Below, in pieces: positions 21,676 to 33,499 of a stretch of DNA of 64,000 nt. The stretch comes from Diplolepis rosae (Eukaryota; Arthropoda; Insecta; Hymenoptera; Diplolepididae). The notes under the pieces were generated by a model. That model had not been told where the DNA came from. It ran no database searches and was given only the letters and a program-made list of their open reading frames with translations. Numbering within the stretch: position 1 is the stretch's first letter; the number at the start of each line of letters is the position of its first letter. The translations under genes and the position numbers were made by a program. The stretch lies in assembly GCA_030998225.1 (NCBI GenBank), contig JAPYXD010000754.1, positions 7,316,001 through 7,380,000 of the forward strand, read 5' to 3'.

Positions 21676-23123
21676 TGTTAGACATTTTTGTATATTTACA
21701 AAATTTTGGTTACAAACGTGACGTGAAATTTGACGATATTTTTGTTAAAATGTGGTGATTTTGGTCCAAATTTGGTTGTTTTTTTTTGTGTTTTGAGGAT
21801 TCGAGCGGTTTTGAATTCTTGAAATTTTGAATTATACTTTTGTTTGGACGTTAAAAGGGAGGAAATCGAGTTAGTAATGATACGGGTTCGAATTCAGGTT
21901 TGTATTTTTTAGATTTGTAATCATTGATTTGGCATGAGGGCAGATTTTTTACCCTAATAATAATTATTAAATAATCCATAATTATTAAATAAGTAATAAA
22001 AACTCAATATTTAATTAATTATTTACGGCCATTATTTGTTTTTATTTAATACTTGAGAGTTTATGGTAGCAAGAATTACTCATAGGAAGTGTTCGCATTC
22101 ATTTATTATTAATTAGGTTATTAATTATTTAAATTTGAGGTGTGAATTGTTTATTTTGATGCAAGAGAATAACTCTTGTTGTTACCTGAATTGTCTGGCT
22201 AATTATTTTCTGACATAATAGTGTACTTCTGGGAGATGTTTAAGTTTCTTGATAATTCATAAGGCAACTCATGTGTCAAAAGTAATACTTGCTCAATAAT
22301 TAATTATTTTTTCAATTTTTTGTAAGATCGATTTTCAACTAAATTTTGACTAGAGAATTCACCTTTAGAATATGTTTCGAAAATTTTGGGACACCCTGTA
22401 TAATAAAAGAACCAATAAATATTTCCATAATAGTCTTTAAAATTCAAACTATTTTTGCTTGGAGAAATCAGGAAATAATCATTGATTGCCAATGAAATTA
22501 TACTGATTTAGATTTAGAAAAGTGAAATCTACTAAAATAGTTCTATCAGTGGAAAAAGAGGTTTCTAGGTAAAAATCGGTTGATCGTTTGATACAGTACA
22601 AGTTTTCATATCACTTCCGTCTACAATTTCTTGAAAATAAATAAATAAATAAATCGCATTTTATACGACTCTGACAAAATACTTAAGTTTAAAAACACGA
22701 AAAAAATTGCCTCTATGTATCAACCTTGTCGACAATCTCAAGATGGAGATATTGATAAGAATCTTCAGGCTGCTTATGAATATTCGAAAATCCAAATTAT
22801 AACTTCGTACGTGTTGTCTTGAATAAGAAAATAAGATAAAGAACAGAGATTTTGTAGAAGTGCCTCCACGACGTAAATAAGGAAAACAATACATCTAGAA
22901 ATTGAAAAAAATTATTGATTGCAAAGAAAATAATACATTTTAAAATTGGTAAAAATGACTTTTTATCAGGTTGTAATGCTTATAGCATCCTACTAATTTC
23001 CTCTATATTTAATGTTCTTTTTGTGTATATTTGTTTCTTTTATTTTAATGCACTAATAATTTTAAAACTTTAAGTTGCAATTACTATATAGGATTTCAGA
23101 CAAAATTCATTTTGAAAATCGTG
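21676..23123. other. AT-rich, nothing recognised
   Basis: Contains open frames under 80 codons with no family features and no terminal repeats. Confidence 0.5.
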
Positions 23124-24099
23124 GACTGAAATACTAAAAAATTATTTGTTCGATTCAAACAAACTTTTTTCATGGATAAACAAATATCTTGAGTCCACTC
23201 AAATGAATTTGAGTTGAGTCAAAAAAATGTTGATTGATTCAATGGAAACTTTTGGTTAAAGTAGTTCATTCACGAAAAATAGACCTCAGGCAAAAATAGA
23301 TAATTTTGCTTTTTAAGAATAGCAATATTATTATTGAAGGGCTAATTTGTAAGAGAAAAGATTATTTTTCATGAAAAAAATTTGAAACACAAAAAACTAA
23401 TTTTATTAATAAATTTTATTTTTGCCCAAGCTTATTTTCTTATCGCTTCGAGCCAAAATTTTAAAAATGATGCGATTCTAATAAATCACGATTCATTTTT
23501 TTAGGAAAAAGATTCTCTACATGACCGTTTCTTATTTTTGAAATTGAATTAATTATTATCAAATACAGTAATTTGTTTATAAAAATTTTGTTTTGAAAAA
23601 TTGTTTTTCTATCATTTCAGCCATTAAAGAATTAATTTCCAAAAATTGGAAACGGTCACGTTGTAGAGAATCTTTTTCCTAAAAAATGAACCGTGATTTA
23701 TTAGAATCGCATCATTTTTAAAAAATTTTCTCGAAGCGATAAGAAAATAAGTTTGGGCAAAAATAAAATTTATTAATAAAATTATTTTTTTGTGTTTCAA
23801 ATTCTTTTTGTAAAAAATAATCTTTTCTCTTTCAAATTAGCCCTTCAATAATAATATTGCTATTCTTGAAAGCAAAATTATCTATTTTTGCCTGAAGTCT
23901 AATTTTCGTGAACGAACTACCTTAAGTATACCAAGTTATTCAATCTACAAAAAATTGTGTCTGAAACAATTAAATATTTAGTTGAAGTGGACAAAGATTT
24001 AGTTTAATGGACCAGAACGTTGGTTTTTTGTATATCAATGCATTTATTTAATAGATGCAACCAAATTTTCGTTAAATTAACCAAAGTTTTCTCTGAGTG
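23124..24099. mobile_element. CACTGA-type MITE hosting a TTAA MITE
   Basis: The left end (GACTGAAATAC, first base changed) and the right end AGTTTTCTCTGAGTG are of the CACTGA type, and TA follows the right end. The outer body repeats TTGAGTCAACT and AACCAAAGTTTT motifs. The interior 23260-23921 is a separate insertion flanked by TTAA. Confidence 0.55.
23260..23921. mobile_element. Palindromic MITE with TTAA duplication
   Basis: TTAA lies on both sides (23256-23259, 23922-23925). Arms of about 250 bp are inverted: AGTAGTTCATTCACGAAAA on the left against TTTTCGTGAACGAACTACC on the right, through AGCAATATTATTATTGAAGG and TCTTATCGCTTCGAG. The TTAA target suggests a piggyBac-type mobiliser. A second, right-truncated copy is at 52998-53568 and a relic at about 57950-58070. 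Confidence 0.8.
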
Positions 24100-25740
24100 T
24101 ATGTGCTTATTATAAATGTAATAGTTGAACTACGTATTAATTCGATTTTTATAGGAAAAATTTAAAGACGTCGTCATTTTTCAAGATATTTTTAATTCCT
24201 TTTGTAATTTTTTGATTAAAATTAGTTTCACACCCAGAACAAAAATTTGCTTTATCTCACCAAGCCATTTTGATAAATTAACCATGATCATTAGTTAAGT
24301 CTAACAAGCTTTTTTCTAAGTGTGTGTATTTACTGGAAATTTAATATTTTTACAGCGAGGACATTAACTATCATTAACACGCAAGAATACCCTTAATTTC
24401 ATTCAATTTTCCAAGTAACTATTTCTCAAGTCAAAAAATTACTTTTATCAACTCTCTTCATTCATTTAAATATGTTTTCAAGATATTTAATAATTTAACT
24501 ATTCAAATACCAGTTTCTTGAATCTTTAGAGCTACTTGAATTTTTAAGTATTTTTTACCCAAGTGTTCATGATTTCATAACATATAAAATATTTTGCTAT
24601 CCTTATAAATTTTTGCTGAAATATATTACATTGATATTTTTCAATTAAAATGTCAAATTTCGTATATTTTCCGGTCATTCTGTTAATTTTGTGAGTTAAT
24701 GCTCTTCTGAATGTTTTAAAAATTTAAAAAAATTTTCTCAGTTTATATCAAATTAAATGATGTGAAAAAATGTTAGTTTAGTCGAGAAAAGATTTAATAT
24801 AGGTTAAAATTTAAAAATTATTGCTATTATTGCAAGTTAAAACTGCGTTGCGGCCGTGAAAATTAGTCGCACTGTTTACCATATGAGTTACGTAGATGGT
24901 AAATTATGCTTTGTCATGACCGGCTGTTTTGACAGAAAATCTGTATTAGAAGTTACACGCGTGCCTATGTTTCTATATAGCTCTGAACAAACAGTTCTTA
25001 ACGTTCAAAGATTTTATGATCACAGAAGCTCACAAGAATTCTTTTTTCGTTGAAGATGTCCTTCGTGAAAGTAGAGTTATGTTGAATTTCTAAATTTTAA
25101 AGGCACAGAAGTATTTTGTGCAAAGATCTATTTATGGATGATCTTATCTTTATTTATCTATATTTTTTGTCTAGATATTTCAATCCCTCCTTATTCGAAG
25201 CATCAAAAAAATCACAGGTCATAAATAGTATGAATAGTACTAGATAGTCAACTGAAAGTATGCAATGTGTCTGATTCTCGCATTTTTAGAACGATGCGAG
25301 ATTTTTTGATTCTCGCATTATTCCACCCTCAAACAATCCGGAAATTTATGATTCTCACATTATTTGGATATGAAGTAAGGCGAGAATCATACTTCTCAAT
25401 TCTTCTTCTCAGAACACGGACACATCTACATATCGTTCGTCTGTGTTGTTGTCTAAATCAGCGCCATCTGTTAAAGAACCATCGCGGCTTGTTGTTTTTG
25501 ACAGTCTGGTACCGAAGCGAATAACATTTAGAGGTTATGAAATTGTGATTTTTTTTGGCACCTAGTCAATCTCGTGTCGTTCGTTGTAAGGCAATCAATT
25601 CGGTACTAGAATAGGGTTATTATCATGCGCAAATAACTTGGTATAAAAATTTTTCTGTTATTTGGATCTGCAGGAGGGGTTTTGGGCAATTCTGGGGAAT
25701 GGAATCTAAAATGATTCATTGTCTATATAGGGCGGTACTT
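24100..25740. other. AT-rich, one local repeat only
   Basis: At 25265-25392 the motif TGATTCTCGCATT recurs three times in direct order (about 25271, 25309, 25350) and once inverted (GCGAGAATCAT, about 25380). Nothing else was recognised; the frames at 24856-25053 and 25267-25524 show no family features. Confidence 0.45.
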
Positions 25741-25756
25741 AAGCCTTGATACCTTG

Positions 25757-26461
25757 ATGGCGAGCGTGGTGCATTCGAAGCTGCTTTATGCAGCTCCGGT
25801 CTGAACTAATGCCCTGCAAAACCATAATATCCGGAGGAAGCTGTTCTCAGCGCAGAGATCTGTCGCACTGAGAATAGTTTCAGCATATAGAACTGTCTCG
25901 TCGAGTGCTGTGTTGGCCCTGGCGACCGTTTCGCCAATAGATTTATTGGCGGAGGAAAGGCAGGAGATCCTGTAGTTTCGCAAGGAGCTTACCTGCGCCG
26001 ACTTGGAGGAAATCGCTCGCGCAAAGGCCATCCGCAAGGATGGAAGGCGCAGACTCGTCGAGAAAAGGCAGATGAAATGGCATGGTGAGCAGACCGGGAG
26101 ATGGACCTAACGCCTGATCCCGGAGCTCGCCACCTGGCTGAACAGAGAGCATGGGGAAGTCGGATTTTATTTGGCGCAAGCGCTATCAGGCCATGGCTGT
26201 TTTAACGCGTACCTGAGGCGCTTTAAGAAGAGAAACGAGGAGTTGTGTTGCTACTGCGATTTCCCTGTGGATAATGCAAAGCACGCACTCTTTGTCTGCG
26301 CAAAGTGGGGCATGGCAAGAGAGGCCCTCGGTCAGGCAGTAGGTGCCGAGCTCACTCCTGACACGATGGTCTCTCTCAAGCTCCAGTCTGAACGGATCTG
26401 GACGCTCGTCGAGTCATTCGTCACACTTGTGATGAAGACGAGAAAGCTCGTTGGGCGTTGA
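25757..26461 (+). pseudogene. R1-type ORF2 C-terminal region
   Basis: One reading frame from VVHSKLLYAAPV to KTRKLVGR, broken only by TGA at 25802-25804, TAG at 25973-25975 and TAA at 26108-26110. It shows the post-RT region, then LSGHGCFNAYLRRFKK and the zinc-knuckle-like CCYC followed by His 9 residues on and Cys 5 residues later (pattern C-x2-C-x8-H-x4-C), as at the C terminus of R1-clade ORF2. The reverse transcriptase and endonuclease are missing. Confidence 0.85.
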
Positions 26462-26848
26462 GAGCGAAACAACGGGGAGGGCCAGTAGGAATCGCATCCG
26501 GCCCTGCACTCGTGGTCCTGCGTCTCGGGCGGACTTGGCTGTCCGCATCGCTCGGGGAGGAATCTTTTATTCCTCCCCTGGTTGGCGCAGCACGTAGGTT
26601 TGCCTAACGGGCGTGTAGCCGCGGATGGGAGTCCCGGGCGAACGGATGACGGAAGAGTCGTACGAGACTTTAAGCTGGAACCAGCCGCCCGAGAAATTTA
26701 AAGCCGAAAGGCGGTTCCGCGGGCGGTTTGTTGGTTCGAGAGAGGGGTTTTTTGGTTTTAACAGGTATGCCTAGATCCGTCCTAGGAGAGTCCTGTACAA
26801 TGTCTTTAAGAGATTTCGCCATTTTTGCTCCTCACCAAAAAAAGCCTT
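25757..26848 (+). mobile_element. 5'-truncated R1-clade LINE with tail
   Basis: A GC-rich block in AT-rich DNA. It holds the C-terminal end of an R1-type ORF2 (25757-26461), a 3' region of about 385 bp, and ends CTCCTCACCAAAAAAA. The flanks repeat AAGCCTTGATACCTTGA (25741-25757) and AAGCCTTGATACTTGA (26842-26857), a target-site duplication of about 16 bp with one indel. It was therefore inserted by target-primed reverse transcription and 5' truncated. There is no 28S rDNA next to it, so unlike classical R1 it did not use the rDNA site here. Confidence 0.85.
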
Positions 26849-26857
26849 GATACTTGA

Positions 26858-27330
26858 CTGCAGCAGTGTTATGGTGGCCCAGGATTCAACTAAAAACAAT
26901 TAGAGTGTATATGGAACACGTACAAGTGTTTATTTTAAGGGATATTACTGGGACAATCAGGACAACACCAACCGTAGCGCTGGGAACTCACCTGCGAAGA
27001 ACCACTATTTATTGCAGTGATTTCCGAGGTAGCGCTCACAGCGATATGCCTCATGGCATCAAGTCAATAGAGACGGGGGCCCACACACTCGTAATTCCCC
27101 TCAAACTTCATGTTCAGACCAGAAATGGCCATCGGTCAGGATAAGACTGCTAAGCAGTATAAATTGCAACGCAGTTCCGAAGTCGTTCTGTTTAGTAGGG
27201 AGGACTGGACTAACTCCAAGGGCAAACTCACTTCGGGGGTGATATCTTGTCACGGATGGATCCAAAAAGGGGAGTAGCACCGGAGCCAGGATTTACCACA
27301 GGGGTGAAGCCTAAATGCTGCGGATTGGAA
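26858..27330 (+). pseudogene. LINE RNase H remnant, first part
   Basis: Heavily broken frames. The clear piece is VTDGSKKGSSTGARIYHRG at about 27247-27306, matching the start of the RNase H domain (TDGS with a catalytic Asp) found after RT in several LINE clades. The R1-type element was inserted at its left edge. The region from 27330 to 27743 is likely more of the same but is too degraded to read; it contains a small hairpin, GAAGATTATATTTGC with its complement, at about 27481-27523. Confidence 0.5.
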
Positions 27331-27743
27331 ACACAAAAGTTCAATATGGCTAAGCGATACCTGATAGCTGTATGGCACTTTCAGCTTCATAGGGATCCAC
27401 CCTGTGCCCCTCATCCACATCTCAATGATTTCAATATTTCTATTATTCGTACATCAAGAGCAATCTTGTCTTAAAGTCACGAAGATTATATTTGCCAAAA
27501 TTATTTAGCAAATATAGTCTTCGGGATCTCAAGATTCGACCACTTTAGATTCTTTCGATGTATGAGACAAGTAACAAGTAAGTTGCCATGACACTTAAGT
27601 AGTCCGCGATTAGTTGTTTTTAGCGACGAATCCTGATTGGCCAATCGTTTTTGTATGGCAATGTAATTTCATGTTATCGGAAGTCCCTATATTAGTTTCA
27701 CCCATGTGGGATTCACGGCTTGTGGGTAAATAATAGGTGTTTC

Positions 27744-28420
27744 AGTTAATAATGTCGATTTTGTTAAGAGATGGCGTTATTAATACATTTTTTGGTATAG
27801 ACTAATGACGTCTATGTGCCTTTCAGAGAGTAAACATACGCCATAAAAAGTCAGTTTGTTATTAATTGTTAAGGTGCAAAAAACATAGTTTCTTATAGCT
27901 TCAAAAATATCGAATTTTGTACCAGAAAAAGACGTTTTGTGGAGAAGTTTAATAACCTTTTTTCATTTGAAGAAAATGGTTGCTGAAATTTATAGATTTT
28001 TGATTGAAGTTTATGGTGAACATGCTTTAACCCAAAAAACTTGTGAACAATGATTTAAATGCCTTGAAAGTGGTGATGTTGATGTGAAAGACAAGGAGCG
28101 TCCAAGTCAGTCTGAAAAAGTTTGAAGATGCAGATTTGCAAGCATTATTAGATTAAGATTCAACTCAAACGTTAAATCTGATCACTGGCAATCGATACCG
28201 ACAACAATTGATAAAATTGAAGCGAGAACTGCAGAAAAAACGACCAGGATACGCCCAAAGACACGATAAAGTCATTTTTCAACATGACAGTGCTCGGACC
28301 CATGTTGCAAAATGTGTAAAAAACTATTCGGAAAACGTTAACTGGGACATCCTTCCCCCAAAAAGTCATAGTTAACGATGGCCAATAATTTAATTATTTT
28401 TAATACAATACTTTAATATT
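27744..28420 (+). pseudogene. Mauritiana-type mariner relic
   Basis: Begins with a 5' region like that of the element at 18280 (GTTAAGAGATGGCGTTA). The frame reads SNFVPEKDVLWRSLITFF, IEVYGEHALTQKTCEQ with a stop in place of Trp, then after a frameshift KKFEDADLQALLD. A deletion leads to GNRYRQQLIKLKRELQKKRP, and then HDSARTHVAK with the second Asp and NVNWDILPP. The first and third catalytic Asp are absent. It interrupts the LINE RNase H region. Confidence 0.75.
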
Positions 28421-28424
28421 TTTT

Positions 28425-28610
28425 CAAGTTCGAACTCGCATGGGCCTGCAGAAATGTACTGGGCAGGTTTGGACTAAGCAACAATCTAGCTTCGGTTTGT
28501 GTTCCAGGTCATTCCGGGTTTCAAAGCAATGAAAAGATGAATAGCCTAGCCAGGTCAGAATCGGAGACCCCGCTGAGCGGTCCAGAGATGGCAGTCGGTC
28601 CATAAAGAAT
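28425..28610 (+). pseudogene. LINE RNase H remnant, last part
   Basis: Frame reads ACRNVLGRFGLSNNLASVCV then PGHSGFQSNEKMNSLARSES and TPLSGPE. The PGHSG.Q.NE block is the conserved C-terminal end of LINE RNase H domains. It is the natural continuation of 26858-27330 beyond the mariner relic. Confidence 0.65.
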
Positions 28611-28775
28611 ACCAAAAGTACTGTTTTACAATAAAAGACTGCAGACATTCACAAGCCCTCCTGGATCTTGAGCTCAGGAGGGATAGAGCCAACAGCGTCT
28701 TCCAACAAAGATGACCCAGAGCCAGACAAACAACACATATTGAGTCTAAGCCCGCTTTAATGCTGGCAAGACAAC

Positions 28776-30469
28776 ACAGGCCAATATTTTTTAGACCCTG
28801 GGACCAGACTATGCTTTTCCGAAGGTTTTTGGTGCGCTGAATTCGAATTACATCGCGAATTAATTTTTTTTCTAAAAACTCATTATTGTATCTAAAAGTA
28901 CCACTTTTACCCTTCAAAACCGTTTTTGAATTTTTTAAATACCTTTTTATTTCGTGGATATATTGTTTAACGAAGTTCAGTACTTTGGCGTTAACCCATT
29001 AGAACCTAAGCCGAGTCCAGGCTAGATAGGCCTGTCTGTGTACAAGAGTTCTGATGGTGTGGGGCACTTGAGTTCAAGAGTTGCCTGTCTGTGTATAAGT
29101 GAAGAGTGCACATTCAAAAGGGCGCAACCCACAATTTTTCAAAAATCGTTTTTTTGGCTACAAAAATTCTTGAGGTTAATGCCAATACAATAGCGCAAAC
29201 GATTTTTTTTTTTCCAATCGGAAATATTTTTATTTTCGACTTGGAAATCAAAAATCTGTATCTCGAGGTGTACTGGCGATCAAAAGGGCGTCTCCCAACA
29301 TTAACTCTTATGGGAAATCCGGGTTTTTTTTTGAGCGTCAGGTTGTTTCGTTATTTTTGTACAGATTGTGGTATCTAGCGTCGTCACCGAGTAGTGTAAA
29401 CCTTGTACGACATCAGCTTCTTGAGAAATTCCGGTTTATTTGCGTCTATCTGTGTCCTACCACCGATTTCGTGCGTGTGCGACATGGACGCTCGTCGAAT
29501 TTTGCAATAAAAAGTGTTGTGCTTTTGAAAAAACCAGTTTTTTCACAAAAAGGTATTCTTGCTCATATCCTCGTGCACATTTTGATGTATTATAATTATC
29601 ATTATTCCTTCTAGAAGTCCAGTTATGGCGAATAAAAAGAATAAAAAAATAAAATAAATTAAACCTAAAAAACCAATTTTTTCACTTGAATTTTCAAAAA
29701 TTGAAAAAAATTTTGACAATACGTGTGAAGAATAAAGAAAAAATAGAAAAAACCGAAAATTTATATGCATTTTCTCATTAATTACCAGCGAAAAAAAAGA
29801 AACAACGAGAGGGCCGAGACGAGATACGCCCTTTTGATTGCCGATACACATCGAGTTACGCCCTGGCATAACTTTACGGGCGAATATCTACCGAAGTATC
29901 AATTTTAAATCAACCGCCTCACGGGTTTCGACATTTCCCTATGTAATTAGCAACATATCCGAGTTGCAGATTTTTCGGTTAAAAATTGTCGAAATGGGAA
30001 CGTTTTTGTGCCGCCTTTTATAGTAATTTAGACTCTTCAGAATGTTGACCAGCCATATTGGATTCGCCATTTTGAATTTCGAAAGGTTAGAGACAAATCA
30101 TGACTCGATGGAAAATCCACTGCGAGTTCGGATTAAGCGACTCAAGAAACATATAACTACTAAACTTAATTAAACGATATCCCCGCGAAATAAAAAGGTA
30201 TCTAAAAAATTCAAAAGGCTTTTGAAGGGTAAAAGTGGTATTTTTAGATGCCCTGACGAATTTCTAGAAAAAAAATTAATTCGTGATGTTATTTAACCCC
30301 TAATATAGCAAAAAACCCTGTTTTTTCCACTTGTAGGTTAGGATTTCTCGAAAACCTGACGTGCTGGAGTAATTGTGAGGTCAGATTCGGATTCAACGCA
30401 CCAAAAACCTTCGGAAAAGTATAGTCTGGTCCCAGGGTCTTGGAGTTTCGTCAAATTTTGTTGGCCTGT
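28776..30469. repeat. 1.7 kb element with inverted arms
   Basis: Left arm 28776-28975 and right arm about 30180-30469 are inverted: GACCCTGGGACCAGACTATG, CCGAAGGTTTTTGGTGCG and GTACCACTTTTACCCTTC on the left have complements on the right. The left arm lacks about 110 bp present in the right. The 1.2 kb centre contains the motif CAAAAGGGCG twice (about 29115, 29281) and inverted once (about 29824), and no gene-like frame. Class unknown. Confidence 0.65.
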
Positions 30470-32339
30470 AATCCACCTCAGGGTGAGCTTTTTTCGACCC
30501 TGAGAAATTAAACTTGCTCCCCATCTCAGAAATTCTGGACTTCTGGGCAAGGACGGGTTTTGATATCGAGGGGTATTCTCGGACATTCGGGAGAGGTACA
30601 ATGGGTCTATAACCTAAGTACCTTAGGGCGGAGGGTATTTCCTCCCTTCTCTGATCTTATGTGTGTGATGGGAATGTAACAGAAAAGAGAAAACACAAAT
30701 AATATGATATTTTTAATTTCAATATCACAAAAAGAATTTCTCTCACAATTAAACAGAGATATAATATGAAATATAAATAAATGATGCAAAGGTTTTTTAA
30801 TCTGCTTGGTAGACAGTTTAAAAAAAATTCTTCAACGATTCTGAGGTGAGGGACGATATTTCCCCTGGGTTTTGGCTTAAGTCAAACTCGGAGTAGAAAT
30901 CGTATGAAAATTCAAGCTCTGAAAACGAAGTAGAGATTACGTTATCAGTTTATAGTGGATCAGATTCTTTGACATTTTTTTGACATATATTTTTTAGTGA
31001 TTTAAAATACTCTGTGGAGCGCTTAAATGAATTAAATACTCACATAGAATAACAAAATAATTGTCTTTATTAATTAAATTGCATCACTATACTTTAATAA
31101 CTAAATGTTATACCAATATGTTTAACTACTTTTTGGAAAAATAAAATTCCTTCCTGATTGAATCTGTGAAAACTGTTTGCTCACTACATTCCTCGCAAAT
31201 TTTTGAAATTCTAACTTATTAACTTTGTGTGAAATTAATGACTGAGTCAGAAAATAATTTGCTGCAAGTAGAAACATTGTTATTTAACATGACTAAACGT
31301 TTCTGGCGTTGATGAGCAAAACATAATTACTAGCATACTTATTAAACTGGATAGAGTGCCTAGAGCACAATATAGATCATAATAGACCTTGGTGAGCACA
31401 ATGAACAGCACTGTTTCGCATTATCGTGATCCTGGCTCTATTCGCTGACGAGTCGTCATACCTACTTTCTCCGGGTGATCATGCGTTGTACATTTATCAT
31501 CTGTTCCTCTCCTGAGATCGATCTCTTGATTCAAACTGGACGTGAGAACCAAGTGAAAAACTGCGCGATTGAATTCCACTTCAATCTCTGATCTGTCCCC
31601 TTAGAGAGCATTTGTATGAGCTATGACATGAAATATTCTCATACAATCTTGATGCATGGTGTATACCTGCTACTAAAATTATTTGAAATTGTTCTGCCAA
31701 GTGTTTCTAGAGAAATCCGCACTCTAGAGAATATAATCCTTTACAAATTGCGAAACTTGTCAATGCCTTGATACATGTATGTAGAAAAACTTTTTTTCAT
31801 TTATCCAGACTTTTATCAATTTTTAATGTCTTTTCATGAAAGTAAAAGAATGATGTATATATGAGAATATTCAACTCGGAAAAAAACCTTAGTTAGAATT
31901 AATACATTAATCAATGTGATTCGCATTTTTATAGCATAGTGCAAATACTCTTTTGCGGCCAAGTCCTTTTGACTTGACGGCTCTCTTAATTCCAATCAAG
32001 AGTTTAAACTAATTTGAACAGTGACTCAATCCTAGTTAAATGATCAGTTAATTTTTACTGGTTTCTTAGTGGATGTGACTAGAAAAAACTGATTCTATAT
32101 TTCCATACAAAAATTATATTGATTGAAAATAAAAAGGTAGCCAAACAAAACATATTTGGTTAAATAAAATACATTTTTTGGTAAATTTAACCTAAAATTT
32201 CTCAATCGTATAATAAGACAATCCTCTGGTCGATACAGCTAGGTTTTAATTGGATTAACCAAATATTTTTCTGAATCCAGTCAAAAATAAATTACTAATT
32301 GAAATTAATTGATGAGCTACTGATTCGAATTGAGCGTTA
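30470..32339. other. No gene seen; locally less AT-rich
   Basis: No inverted ends and no frames with family features. The part 31370-31620 is less AT-rich and not repetitive within the window, so it could be host regulatory or intronic DNA. Confidence 0.4.
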
Positions 32340-32519
32340 ATGTACACCCAGAAACAAAATTTGTTTTATTCAAACAAAATTTTTTCTTGGATAACCAAAA
32401 GTTTAGTAGATACGAATGTATTTCAGTTGATTTAAAAACATGTTGATTTATTCAAAGAAAACTTTATATACACTATTAAAAATGTTTATGATTTTACAAT
32501 AGGTAAGTTCCCTTGTAGA
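32340..32519. repeat. Degenerate ATTTGTT/AACAAA repeat block
   Basis: Begins CACCCAGAAACAAAATTTG and contains TTCAAACAAAATTTTTTC and a CACTATTAAAAATG piece at about 32469 that resembles the end at 33496. It is cut by the palindrome at 32520. Confidence 0.3.
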
Positions 32520-32711
32520 AAAATATAATTGGGCCCGATTGGGACCGATTGATCCGATTGACCCATTTAAAAAACGTCATTGAAACCGATTTATTAATCG
32601 GATTCAATCGAACGAAACCATTTTGTATCTGATTAATAAATTGGTTTCAATGATGTTTTTGAAATGGGGTCAATCGGATCAATCGGGTCCAATTATTTTC
32701 TTCTACAAGGG
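32520..32711. mobile_element. Palindromic MITE, CCCTTGTAGAA ends
   Basis: Almost the whole 192 bp folds back: CCCTTGTAGAAAAATATAAT against ATTATTTTCTTCTACAAGGG, and CGATTGATCCGATTGACCC against GGGTCAATCGGATCAATCGG. No coding content. The target duplication is not clear. The region 32712-33242 has nothing recognised. Confidence 0.75.
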
Positions 32712-33242
32712 TTTAATTTATTTAACTGGATAGGCAGTTCCTATCAAGCACAATTATTTTAAATATTTGCTTATTCTTATTTGGAAAATTCCAATTTCAA
32801 TCCTCGTTCAATTAGACTCTGAAATTTTATTCCTTTTCAAATTCCGAACTTGTAAATCATAATTCTTTCTAAATTTGTTACCGATTTAAAGTACATTTTA
32901 AAATTTGTATATTTAATTTTAAAGTCAAACAAGTGAAACTAATAAATTTAAAAACTGATATCTCTATTGCTTTAATGAATTAAAATTAAAATAGAAAGAC
33001 TAAATATGTGTAAAACCTGGAAACATATTTACGATTGGAAAAAAATTTACAATTAGGAGAAGACTAAAAATGATTCTATTGAATACACTGTGAGTCCGAC
33101 TCATAAAGTGCGATTTATATAAATATTATATAAATATATTTTGTTGTAGGAAGAAAAATATATTATTGCCGATACTGTGATGTTAAGACACCATCCCTAA
33201 AACAGCATTTACATCAACAATTTCATAGGCATATTTCTCGAA

Positions 33243-33496
33243 ATTTTTCACAATAAATGTATTGGGAGTTTATTACCAAAACGCAATGCAAGTTCACAAT
33301 ACATTTATATTAAACTTACAATATATATGCTGTAATGTACATTTTTTGGATGTTGTAAAATTACAATACATTTGCAGTAAATTTACAACACTCTACTTTA
33401 AAGATACATTTTTATGTATTATAAAATTACATTGCGTTTTGGTAATAAACTTCCATTACATTTATTGTGAAATTACAATAGGAATTTTTAACAGTG
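33243..33496. mobile_element. Palindromic MITE ending TTTTTAACAGTG
   Basis: Arms with CACAATAAATGTATTGGGAG, TTATTACCAAAACGCAATG and their complements. The right end is TTTTTAACAGTG followed by TA; the left end has lost its terminal bases. Arms contain the periodic TTACAATACATTT motif. An 89-codon frame through it is not a gene. Confidence 0.6.
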
Positions 33497-33499
33497 TAG

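Noticed and set aside
25757..26848. Genuine rDNA-inserted R1
   Set aside because: No 28S rDNA sequence on either side; the flanks are a duplication of unrelated sequence.
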